This document shows positions 45,153 through 53,338 of a stretch of 64,000 bases of DNA, in pieces. The stretch lies in the NCBI RefSeq assembly GCF_009208105.1, contig NZ_WFKL01000001.1, positions 4,216,001 through 4,280,000 of the forward strand, written 5' to 3'. The DNA is from Rouxiella sp. S1S-2 (GTDB taxonomy: Bacteria; Pseudomonadota; Gammaproteobacteria; Enterobacterales; Enterobacteriaceae). The position numbers were made by a program, and so were the translations under genes. The notes beneath the pieces are model-generated. The model did not search any database. It saw only the letters and a list, made by a program, of their open reading frames with translations, and was not told the origin of the DNA. Every line of letters starts with the position of its first letter. Within the stretch, counting starts at the first letter, position 1.

Positions 45153-47369
45153 TTATTCGAAAGTATAGGTAAGCGTTGCGCCGCCGCCCCAATTTCTTCC
45201 AGGTGCCGGTTCAAAATAACGGCTATTGGTTTCATTCACGATAACCGAGCCGACGTAGTGGCGGTTAAACAGGTTGTCGACGCGGGTAAACAGGTCCAGT
45301 GACCAGTTGCTGCGCCAGTTAAGTCGGTAACCGGCATTGAGGCTGGTGAGGGTGTAGGCCGGAGCCTGCGCCGTGTTGGCATCGTTGGCCTGAATATCGC
45401 TCATGTAACGCAGCTCGGCTCCGGCGTGGAAGCCCTCAGGCGGCGCCCAACCCAATGAAGCATAGGCCGAGTTACGCGCAATGCCCGGCAGCTTGTTGCC
45501 TGCGGGAATGTTGCTGACCGAGGTATTCACGTTGTCTCGATAGGTGGCATCAAGCAGCGTCCAGGCCATGCGCAAACGCCAGTCAGAGGCAAACTGCTGG
45601 TCGAATGACAACTCAAGACCGCGACGGCGCGTTTTGCCGACGTTGGCGTAACTGCTACGTCCGCTGCCGCTGGTCGCAACCGCCAAGTCATTATCGGTGT
45701 CAGTCTGGAAAATAGCCGCCGTCAGCAGGCCATAGCCAATGCGCGTTTTACTGCCCAGCTCAACGGTATTACTGGTCGACGGTTTCAGGTTGATGTTCAA
45801 ACCAGTAGAACCGTCGGGGCGATATGAAAGTTGGTTAATGGTTGGCGTTTCGAAGCCGCGTCCCGCTGAAACATAGAGATTTGAGGCCGGCGTCAGCGCA
45901 TAGCTCAGCGATCCCATTGGCAACGCTTTGTGATAGCGCGTGCTGCCGCTATCGTCACCATTGCCGGGAACGATGTAATAATCTTTTGAGCTGAAACTGA
46001 CGGTGCTGTAGCGCACGCCCGCATTCAGCGTCCAGCGGTCGGTCAGTTTCCAGGTGCTCTGCAAATAAGGGTCAAGATTCCACATCTTGTTCTTTTCGTT
46101 GCGGCGCTCGTCACCCTTGACGCCATACTCGTTAACGCCGTTTTCAACGATAAAGTTTTTGTACCCCATGCGGCGTTCCGTCATGGTTTCATAGTCCAGA
46201 CCGCCAATCAGCGTGACCGGCACCGCGCCTAACTGGCCGTCGTGTTTCCAACGGGTGTCGATGCCCTGATAGCGACGTTCGAGCACGATCACCCCGCCCG
46301 GATAGGCTGGACTCGCCTGTGGCCCCGGGGGAATTGACTGATACTGCGTGGTGTGACGTTCACCCTTATAGGTCATGATGCTCAGCTCGTCGTTGTCCGT
46401 CATTTCGCGCACATAGCGCAAACCGACCTGAGTCTGATCTATCGACTTGCGGGTGTTGTACTGATCGGCACGCGGAGACTGCGTCGGGTTGGCCTTCCAT
46501 TCGGATTCGGTCAACCCGCCTGGGTCACCCGCGTCGACGGAGACACTGTTGAACATCAGCGTCAGGGTGCTGCGATCGTCGATGCGCACGCCAAGTTTGC
46601 CGTTGCCCAAATTTTTACGTGCCGAACTGTGGTCGCGAAAGCCCTGCGTGGTAAAGCGTGAGGCTGAAATGGTGTAATTTACGTCACCGGCGTGGGTGCC
46701 GTCGCCGGTCGAACCTGAGGCTTTTACGCTGTTGCGAAATGAGCCGTAGCTGCCGAAGTAAGTCCCGGCGGTTAACGTGGTCGGCTGTTGGCCGGTTTGT
46801 GTTTCGACGTTAACGACGCCGCCCGAGGCATTGCCGTAAAGCGCTGAGAACGGCCCGCGCAGAACGTCAATTTTATCAACAGAGCTAAGGTCGATGTTCG
46901 ACGTCTGTCCCTGCCCGTCAGGCATGGTCGCCGGAATGCCGTCAACGTAAATACGCACGCCGCTCACGCCATAAGTCGAGCTGCTGCCAAAGCCGCGTAC
47001 GGAAAGCTGGAGATCTTGCGAATAGTTTTGACGATTTTGAACCTGCAGGCCAGGAACGCCGGTTAAACTTTCCGACAGATTGACCTGAGGCCGGCTGTCA
47101 CGCACATCGTCACCATTGACTACGCTCACCGCAGCGGGCGTATCGAGCTCCGACAGTCCACCGTTTTGCTGTTGCGCAACAATAAGCAGCGTGTTGCCTT
47201 GGGAATCGGACTTAACCTTTTTGTCAGCGGCAGACGGCTTATCAGCAGGTGCGGACGTTTGCGCATAACTGACTGATAACGGCTGAAACATAGACAATAA
47301 AACAAAAGTTGAAATTGAAGTTTTGTTATTCACGGAAAGTTTTCGATTTTTAAAGTTAAGCCTGCTCAC
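45153..47369 (-). CDS. pqqU: TonB-dependent PQQ receptor PqqU (YncD)
   Basis: 738 residues: signal peptide (STFVLLSMFQPLSVSYA), plug domain and 22-strand barrel. Key stretches match E. coli YncD/PqqU closely: SELDTPAAVSVV, NLSESLTGVPGLQVQNRQNY, DGIPATMPDGQGQTSNIDL, and the C-terminal RYFEPAPGRNWG. That receptor takes up pyrroloquinoline quinone. A 47-residue spacer precedes the plug. The GTG start at 47369 is uncertain; a second GTG at 47333 gives a shorter signal. Neighbour gcd uses PQQ. Confidence 0.9.
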   Translation of the reverse strand: MSRLNFKNRKLSVNNKTSISTFVLLSMFQPLSVSYAQTSAPADKPSAADKKVKSDSQGNTLLIVAQQQNGGLSELDTPAAVSVVNGDDVRDSRPQVNLSESLTGVPGLQVQNRQNYSQDLQLSVRGFGSSSTYGVSGVRIYVDGIPATMPDGQGQTSNIDLSSVDKIDVLRGPFSALYGNASGGVVNVETQTGQQPTTLTAGTYFGSYGSFRNSVKASGSTGDGTHAGDVNYTISASRFTTQGFRDHSSARKNLGNGKLGVRIDDRSTLTLMFNSVSVDAGDPGGLTESEWKANPTQSPRADQYNTRKSIDQTQVGLRYVREMTDNDELSIMTYKGERHTTQYQSIPPGPQASPAYPGGVIVLERRYQGIDTRWKHDGQLGAVPVTLIGGLDYETMTERRMGYKNFIVENGVNEYGVKGDERRNEKNKMWNLDPYLQSTWKLTDRWTLNAGVRYSTVSFSSKDYYIVPGNGDDSGSTRYHKALPMGSLSYALTPASNLYVSAGRGFETPTINQLSYRPDGSTGLNINLKPSTSNTVELGSKTRIGYGLLTAAIFQTDTDNDLAVATSGSGRSSYANVGKTRRRGLELSFDQQFASDWRLRMAWTLLDATYRDNVNTSVSNIPAGNKLPGIARNSAYASLGWAPPEGFHAGAELRYMSDIQANDANTAQAPAYTLTSLNAGYRLNWRSNWSLDLFTRVDNLFNRHYVGSVIVNETNSRYFEPAPGRNWGGGATLTYTFE

Positions 47370-48108
47370 GCGCCCTTAACGTAGATGAATAAGTCAATCA
47401 AGGCACGCAATCCCCAGAGACGGTGTCACGCAGCTGCATAATATAAATTTAAACGAACGGAGAGTATATACAGAACTTTACAGAATGGCCGTATTTTAAA
47501 AATTATAGCACGCAGAGTTAACGTGCATGATTTTTAAAGTTATCTGTACGTATAAAATATGTATCTTCCAATCAGTGTAATCGATTACACACATAAAATA
47601 CATGAATCATATCTATAAACCATTATTTAAAAACGGCTTTTCACACTTGTATCACAGAAATAATTATTTTAAATAAATCATTAAAAATCAATTATATAAA
47701 AACAAAAAAGGCGGACAAAACCGGCCAAACATGTCGAAATCACCCGCGTTATAAAACGGATTTACCCGACCGACAATATTCCGACTACTGATTTATCAAC
47801 ACCAACCCACGGGTTATTATGCAAAGCAAAAGCCGCTAAAATGTAACCGCTCACGCCTGTTTACGCGCAATTATTAGACATAATTTCGCTTAACCGGCCT
47901 TTACAAAACGTCAACTGTCGACTAATCGCGCCAAATGCCGCACTTATTTACACGGCCTATTTACCGCTAATTCTTCAACGATATTTTCATTAATTATTTC
48001 CCCGCTATCGCGATATATCCCAGGGCTAATAGGTATTAACTATGTATAAATTGAAATAGATAAGTTATACCGATGAAATGTGACCTGGATCACACTTCTT
48101 CTCGTGCG
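47370..48108. other. Long A/T-rich regulatory interval upstream of pqqU
   Basis: 739 bases with no credible gene, strongly A/T-rich from 47520 to 48060. It holds the pqqU promoter and a 16-bp palindrome (listed separately). A GCACG/CGTGC hairpin lies at 47508-47526. No terminator for the LysR gene to its right was identified with confidence. Confidence 0.5.
47575..47590. promoter_or_regulatory. Perfect 16-bp palindrome, LacI-family operator type
   Basis: GTGTAATCGATTACAC is fully palindromic with a central CG, like operators of LacI-family sugar regulators. It is about 206 bases upstream of pqqU. No LacI-type gene lies in this window. Confidence 0.5.
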
Positions 48109-49002
48109 TTAAATCCTGTTCTTAAGATGCTCAATAAACAGTCTCACCTTCTCCGGCACATAGCGCGTATTGGGATACAGCGCATAAATCCCTTGACGCG
48201 GAAAGTGGTGATCCGCAAGCAACACCGTCAGTTTCTGTTGCGCAATTTCGTCAGCCACAAGCCAGGCGGGCAAAAGCGCGACACCGGCTGCGTTGAGGGC
48301 AAACGACAACAGCGCCGCCGCGCTGTCGGCCATGATTGATGCACCCGGCTCAACGTTAAAAAGACAACTGTGCTTGTGTGGCGTGGTCACCACCCAACTC
48401 AGCGGCGTCGATAAACGACTGTGGGCAATCCATCGCGCCTGCGCTAACTGCGCTAGCGAATGAATGCCCTGCGGTGCAAAGCGCTGTAAATAAGCCGGTG
48501 AAGCAACCGGTAAAATATCAAAACTGTCGATAAGCGTAGCGTGATGGGTGGAATCTGCAAGTTGACCTAGCCGGATTGCGACGTCAAAGCGGTCTGAAAT
48601 TAAATCGCTATGCGCGGACGACGACACTAACTGCACCCGCAGCTGAGGATGCCTTTCGGCAAACGTACTCAGTGCAGGCACGACTTTACGCGCGCCATAT
48701 TCAGGCGTGGTGGTTAATCGCAGCACGCCACTTAGCCCATGATGGTCGTGGCGAACCTCGTCCAGTACGCTTTCAGCATCCTGCAGCAGCAGTAAACAGC
48801 GTTGATAAAATCCCTCCCCTGCGCCAGTTAATGAAACGCGGCGGGTCGTACGATGCAGCAGGGCGACGCCGAGTTCGGCCTCCAGCTGCTTGATATTAAA
48901 ACTCACCACCGCCTTGGTCAGCCCCATCGCACCGGCGGCGGCGGTGAAACTTCCCGCTGCCGCCACGTTGACGAATATCTCTACTCGTTGAAAATTCAGC
49001 AT
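48109..49002 (-). CDS. LysR-family transcriptional regulator
   Basis: 297 residues from MLNFQRVEIFVNVAAAGS (49002), after GGGTGGGG; the longer frame to 49092 would run over the operator palindrome. The N-terminal HTH is AGSFTAAAGAMGLTKAVVSFNIKQLE; the rest is the ligand-binding domain. It is divergent from the MFS gene at 49107 and likely controls it through the 25-bp palindrome between them. Confidence 0.9.
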   Translation of the reverse strand: MLNFQRVEIFVNVAAAGSFTAAAGAMGLTKAVVSFNIKQLEAELGVALLHRTTRRVSLTGAGEGFYQRCLLLLQDAESVLDEVRHDHHGLSGVLRLTTTPEYGARKVVPALSTFAERHPQLRVQLVSSSAHSDLISDRFDVAIRLGQLADSTHHATLIDSFDILPVASPAYLQRFAPQGIHSLAQLAQARWIAHSRLSTPLSWVVTTPHKHSCLFNVEPGASIMADSAAALLSFALNAAGVALLPAWLVADEIAQQKLTVLLADHHFPRQGIYALYPNTRYVPEKVRLFIEHLKNRI

Positions 49003-49011
49003 TGCCCCACC

Positions 49012-49036
49012 CACTGTCAAAATATTTTTGACAGTG
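49012..49036. promoter_or_regulatory. 25-bp palindromic operator between LysR and MFS genes
   Basis: Arms CACTGTCAAAA (49012-49022) and TTTTGACAGTG (49026-49036) are perfect around TAT. The site is 10-34 bases before the LysR start and includes a T-N11-A LysR box. Confidence 0.8.
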
Positions 49037-49106
49037 TAACTGCTGACGTGCGGTTTATCCGCCTGATTATGTGGATTACACTCGGCGCTCATTTGCGGAG
49101 AACCCC

Positions 49107-50474
49107 ATGAATTATCGCACGCGCGTCGCTGTCGTTTACCTGCTCGGATTCTTTATCGACCTGATTAATATGTTTATTTCCAACGTGGCCTATCCGGCAA
49201 TCTCGCACCACTTTCAGGCCAACGTGGAGCAGTTGGCGTGGATAAGCAACGGTTACATTGTCGGTCTTACGCTGGTTATCCCCGCCAGCCGCTGGTTAGC
49301 CAGCCGACTCGGTGCCAGGCGCCTTTTGTTGCTTTCGTTAATGATCTTTTTGGCGGCCACGATGGGTGCGGGCACCGCCCATTCGCTGGCTGCGTTGATA
49401 GGCTGGCGGGTTGTGCAGGGCTTGGGCGGCGGCCTGCTGATCCCGATTGGACAGACGCTGACTTATGCACTTTATCCCCCAAGCCAACGTGCGCGTCTTT
49501 CGGCGATAATTATGCTGGTGGGGCTTCTGGCGCCTGCGCTTTCACCGGCATTGGGCGGGGTTATTGCCGACAACGTTGGCTGGCGCTGGGTGTTTTTTGC
49601 CTCCGTTCCACTGGCGGCGTTGAACCTGTTGTTGGCGGCCCTTTGGCTGCGTAGGGAAAAATCTGCTTTGCCTGCCGAGAAGTTAGACGTGGGCGGATTA
49701 CTGACCTCCTGTGCCGCGCTGCTGCTGATTCTTCTCGGGCTGACGCTGCTGGGCGGCAACGGCACCCAACTTATCGGTGCACTGTTACTGCTGGCTGGGA
49801 TAGCAACCCTGCTATTTTTCATTCGCCGGTCGCTGCACAAGCCTCACCCGCTGCTCAATCTGCGGCTTGCCAGACTGCCGCTGTTTAAAATTTCCATGCT
49901 TATTTATCAACTGGTGCCCGGCGTTTTCACAGGTGTTAGTCTGCTGACGATGCTGTATTTGCAAAACCAGCTAGGGATGCCTGCCACGCAGGTGGGTGAA
50001 CTGATGCTGCCTTGGGCACTGGCTGCCTTTTTGGCCATTAGCCTGACCGGTAAAAAATTCAATCACCTTGGTCCACGTCCGCTGTTTATTGCAGGATGCA
50101 TTATCAACGGCTGCGGCCTGGCAGGACTCACGCTGATTGGTGCGGCAGATGACAGAATCACTCAAATTGTTTGCTTTGCCCTGATGGGCTTTGGCAGCAG
50201 TCTTTGCAGTAGCACGGCGCAGAGCGCAGCCTTTATCGATATCGACAATGCCCAACTTAGCGATGCCAGCGCGCTGTGGAATATTAATCGCCAGCTAAGT
50301 TTTTGCCTCGGCGTCACGCTAATGGGGTTGTTGTATAATCTGCTTTCGACGCTGCAACCGGCAAGTGCCGCCTATCGCAGCTGTTTTGCCCTCGCCGCAC
50401 TCAGTACCCTACTCCCCATAGCGCTCTGCCTGCGTATTGATAATCGTCGCATTGTCGCCAGGCTCACTCCATAA
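49107..50474 (+). CDS. DHA2-type MFS efflux transporter
   Basis: 455 residues from ATG 49107 (MNYRTRVAVVYLLGFF), with GCGGAG upstream. It has motif C-like GRVIADN-region helices and the drug:H+ antiporter pattern of EmrB/QacA relatives (SNGYIVGLTLVIPASRWLASRLGARR, then WRWVFFASVP). About 12-14 spans. The substrate is unknown. It is followed 13 bases later by an NTF2-like gene, probably in the same operon. Confidence 0.86.
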   Translation: MNYRTRVAVVYLLGFFIDLINMFISNVAYPAISHHFQANVEQLAWISNGYIVGLTLVIPASRWLASRLGARRLLLLSLMIFLAATMGAGTAHSLAALIGWRVVQGLGGGLLIPIGQTLTYALYPPSQRARLSAIIMLVGLLAPALSPALGGVIADNVGWRWVFFASVPLAALNLLLAALWLRREKSALPAEKLDVGGLLTSCAALLLILLGLTLLGGNGTQLIGALLLLAGIATLLFFIRRSLHKPHPLLNLRLARLPLFKISMLIYQLVPGVFTGVSLLTMLYLQNQLGMPATQVGELMLPWALAAFLAISLTGKKFNHLGPRPLFIAGCIINGCGLAGLTLIGAADDRITQIVCFALMGFGSSLCSSTAQSAAFIDIDNAQLSDASALWNINRQLSFCLGVTLMGLLYNLLSTLQPASAAYRSCFALAALSTLLPIALCLRIDNRRIVARLTP

Positions 50475-50487
50475 AACAGGAAATATT

Positions 50488-50886
50488 ATGCCGCACACTA
50501 ATCCGTACTTTAATGAAGTCATTGAAGCCCATCGCTTAATTGAGCAATGGCTGGGCGAAGGCGAGGTGCCTGAAGAGGTCTGCGATCGGCTGATTGCCCG
50601 CTTCAGCGAGCAGTACAGCATGATTGGCATCGCGGGAAATGCGCTGGACTTTGCCGGGCTGTGCGGATTTTTCCGCGCCAATGGTTCGGCAAAAAGTGGA
50701 CTGGAGATTGAGGTGTTTGATCTGCGCACGGTGGCGGAATGGCCAACCGGCGCTGTGATAAGTTATCAGGAAAAGCAACGACTTGCCGACATCACAACGC
50801 GGCGTTATTCCACCGCGGTGTTTGAACGCACGGCGCAAGGTAACATTGTGTGGCGCCATCTGCATGAAACCAGCAGCGCCCTCTAA
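50488..50886 (+). CDS. NTF2-like protein (DUF4440 / SnoaL type)
   Basis: 132 residues from ATG 50488 (MPHTNPYFNEVIEAHRLIEQW), with CAGGA upstream. The alpha+beta cone fold is suggested by the N-terminal helix, FSEQYSMIGIAG strand and C-terminal TAVFERTAQGNIVWRHLHET strands. Substrate unknown. It is probably co-transcribed with the MFS gene. Confidence 0.75.
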   Translation: MPHTNPYFNEVIEAHRLIEQWLGEGEVPEEVCDRLIARFSEQYSMIGIAGNALDFAGLCGFFRANGSAKSGLEIEVFDLRTVAEWPTGAVISYQEKQRLADITTRRYSTAVFERTAQGNIVWRHLHETSSAL

Positions 50887-50897
50887 CCGTTATTTAA

Positions 50898-51854
50898 TTA
50901 CTTTCTGACCAGCGCACTGGCGGTAATTTCATCGGTGATCAAGCCGTGCAGCAGGCCGCTGGCCAGCACGGCGCGGATCGCGTCGATTTTATTTTCACCG
51001 CCGGCGATCGCCACAATTTTATCGGCGCGATTGGTATCCAGCGTCACGGCCAGCGTTCTGGCGGTGAGTTGGGTATTGATGGCGCGGCCGTGGCGGTCAA
51101 AGAAATGCCCTATTAACTCGCCCACGCCGCCGGAGGATGAAATATCCTGCATTTCGTCTTCTTGCACCATACCGGCTTCCACCAACTGCGCCGCGGCTTC
51201 AACCGTACCAATGCCTACCAGTTTAACTTCGGCACTTTCGGCCATCGAGAAAACCTCTCTCACCCCGCGTTGCGACAGGAGAACTTCTTTGTCTTCAACG
51301 GTATTGGCTAAAAATGGCACTGGCATGATGTAGGCGTGTGCACCGGTTTTTTCGGCGATGCGGTGCATAACGTCGTGCGGATTAAGTGCATAATTGCGCG
51401 TCAGACAGCCCAACAGCGAAACAAACTGTACCCGTTGCGCATCGATGCGCGGCAGTTGATGCACCACAGAAGACAACGTGCGGCCATGCCCCAGTCCCAA
51501 GGTCGTCAGTTGGTCGGAAACCAGCAGGCTGCGCAAATAGTCTGCGCCCGCCATGCCCAATGCTCTGACCGGCAGGCCGCTTTCGGCCAAATCTGGCGCA
51601 ACCCGACAAAAGCTCAAGCCAAAATTGTCTCGCAGCCGATCCTCAAGCTCGACACACTCGACGATATCGCCGTCGATGGTCACTTTTACCGCACCGTCGG
51701 CCACCACGCGGGCGATCATTCGATGGGTTTTTAGGGAAGGTAACCCCAGACGTTTTGCAACGTCTGCCTGAGTCAGTCCTCCTACGTAGTGCAGCCAAGC
51801 GGCTCGTAGTGCAAGGGAGTCGTCAGCGTCCGCCTGCGAGGAAGAATGTTTCAT
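50898..51854 (-). CDS. eryD: SorC-family regulator of erythritol catabolism EryD
   Basis: 318 residues: N-terminal HTH (GGLTQADVAKRLGLPSLKTHRMI) and a SorC/DeoR-effector sugar-phosphate-binding domain with GLGHGRTLSSVV near residue 120. It closes the minus-strand eryA-eryB-eryC-ribH2-eryD run, as Brucella eryD ends eryABCD, where it represses the operon and responds to erythritol. Identification rests on this context and domain architecture. Confidence 0.85.
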   Translation of the reverse strand: MKHSSSQADADDSLALRAAWLHYVGGLTQADVAKRLGLPSLKTHRMIARVVADGAVKVTIDGDIVECVELEDRLRDNFGLSFCRVAPDLAESGLPVRALGMAGADYLRSLLVSDQLTTLGLGHGRTLSSVVHQLPRIDAQRVQFVSLLGCLTRNYALNPHDVMHRIAEKTGAHAYIMPVPFLANTVEDKEVLLSQRGVREVFSMAESAEVKLVGIGTVEAAAQLVEAGMVQEDEMQDISSSGGVGELIGHFFDRHGRAINTQLTARTLAVTLDTNRADKIVAIAGGENKIDAIRAVLASGLLHGLITDEITASALVRK

Positions 51855-51877
51855 GGATTACCTCAAAACCGTCGCGA

Positions 51878-52312
51878 TCATTTAATAGCGTGAACCATGC
51901 AAACGGCCTTGGCTGCTTCTGCGCCTTTTTTGACGAAGTGCGTATGGTAGAACTCGGTGAACTCTTTTTCTGGCTGGAAGTTGTGTGGGGTCAGTGAAAC
52001 GGAAAACACCGGCACGTCGGTCTCTAGCTGAACCTGCATCAGGCCGCTAACCACTGCCTGCGCAACAAAATCATGGCGATAAATGCCCCCGTCAACCACC
52101 AAAGCGGCGCAAACTACAGCATCAATGTTGCCACGCTGGGCCAAACGCTTGGCCAGCAAAGGCATTTCAAATGCGCCGGGGACGTCAAACACTTCAAGCT
52201 CATACGCCTGCTGATGGGTTTCCAAATACTGTTTAAAACCTACCAGCGTCTGGTTAACAATATCGGCGTGCCAGTTGGCTTTGATGTAGGCAATCTTAAT
52301 AGGGGCGGTCAT
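51878..52312 (-). CDS. ribH2: Type II lumazine synthase RibH2 inside the erythritol operon
   Basis: 144 residues matching the Brucella/Mesorhizobium RibH2 type: Trp14 (ANWHADIVN) where the pyrimidine ring stacks, GAFEMP (46-51), RHDFV with Arg79 and His80, and LTPHNF (108-112). RibH joins dihydroxybutanone 4-phosphate to the ribityl pyrimidine in riboflavin synthesis. It lies 80 bases after eryC and 23 before eryD. It is not the housekeeping ribE type of E. coli. Its role here may be FAD supply or a C4-phosphate reaction; both are inferred. Confidence 0.85.
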   Translation of the reverse strand: MTAPIKIAYIKANWHADIVNQTLVGFKQYLETHQQAYELEVFDVPGAFEMPLLAKRLAQRGNIDAVVCAALVVDGGIYRHDFVAQAVVSGLMQVQLETDVPVFSVSLTPHNFQPEKEFTEFYHTHFVKKGAEAAKAVCMVHAIK

Positions 52313-52391
52313 AAAAACTCCAGTAAAGGTTCAATAATATTCATCATTATAATCAAGGGAATCGCCCTTATCATCCACGATAACACAGCCG

Positions 52392-53324
52392 TTATAGTGA
52401 TAAATGCTGGCCGCCGGCATCAATATGCGGTGCCCAGAAAGCCACGCTTTCGGCAATCTGTGCGACAACCTGCCTGTCGCTGGGCTCACGCTCTTTGAAA
52501 CTTAGCTCCAGACAAATTTCGTTGTCCTTTGCTCCCCCGCGGGCAAAAGCATCAAGTAACGGCTCGGGTTGAATTCGGCCATTAGCATTATACTGCGCAG
52601 TGAAGGGGCGATGACCACCTTTATCTAACATACTTTGCTTAATATGAATAATTGGCGAGAAGCGAGGTACGGCAGCGGCCCAGGCGTAAGGGTCATAGTC
52701 CTCGGGATTATCAGAGCTGACATCGCCGTGATCGATGTCAGCCATCATCCACATCGGTATCGCCATTGACGCCTCGGTCAGCCGTTTTTGCAGACTCAAA
52801 CTGGCTTGAAGGGTTTCGCCAAACTCTCTGCCCACGCTCATCGGTTCCCAAAAAAGAAACTCCAGGCCTGCGGCTTTGGCATGCTCCGCCACTTCGCACC
52901 AGCAATCAACGGCGATATTTTGCAGTGCTTCACGTCGTGCGGGATAGTCATAATCTTGATAAGTAAAGATAGCAAATTGCGAACCGACCGATTTGCCCCC
53001 CAAATCGGCGGTGATATCAGCAAAGGTTTTAAACCAATCCAGATAATAGCGGCGCACGTCAGCATCGGGATGACCAAAATGATTGAGCCGTCCGTAAGGG
53101 CCAGTCATGCCCGACGTGACGCGCACGCCGGTGCTCGCCATCGCGGCATTCATTCGGCGCGCCAGGCGGCGCAAGGTTGCAGCGGGCCAGGATGGATTAA
53201 TAAATTCGTGGGTCAGTTGCAGGTCACGAATGCGGATTTCTCGCGCGACGGTGTAAATCAGATCCTCCGGCTGCGCAAAGCGGTTAACCAGCGGATTGGT
53301 GTTCAAAGACAGAGTGAGTGCCAT
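52392..53324 (-). CDS. eryC: Tetrulose-4-phosphate racemase EryC (TIM-barrel)
   Basis: About 310 residues of the xylose-isomerase-like TIM barrel. It fits Brucella EryC, which interconverts the L- and D-tetrulose 4-phosphates after EryB. Visible landmarks: LTHEFINPSWPAA, SGMTGPYGRLNHFGHPD, FWEPMSVGREFGE, DIDHGD and CLELSFKEREP, which supply metal ligands. Two ATGs overlap; I choose 53324 for its spacing to AAGGGGG, 53327 being possible. It follows eryB by 14 bases. Confidence 0.87.
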   Translation of the reverse strand: MALTLSLNTNPLVNRFAQPEDLIYTVAREIRIRDLQLTHEFINPSWPAATLRRLARRMNAAMASTGVRVTSGMTGPYGRLNHFGHPDADVRRYYLDWFKTFADITADLGGKSVGSQFAIFTYQDYDYPARREALQNIAVDCWCEVAEHAKAAGLEFLFWEPMSVGREFGETLQASLSLQKRLTEASMAIPMWMMADIDHGDVSSDNPEDYDPYAWAAAVPRFSPIIHIKQSMLDKGGHRPFTAQYNANGRIQPEPLLDAFARGGAKDNEICLELSFKEREPSDRQVVAQIAESVAFWAPHIDAGGQHLSL

Positions 53325-53338
53325 CATTGCCCCCTTAA

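Noticed and set aside
51878..52312. Reading the small operon protein as the RpiB-type isomerase EryI
   Set aside because: The sequence has lumazine synthase motifs (GAFEMP, RHDFV, LTPH), not the RpiB DHAG/CGTG-type motifs.
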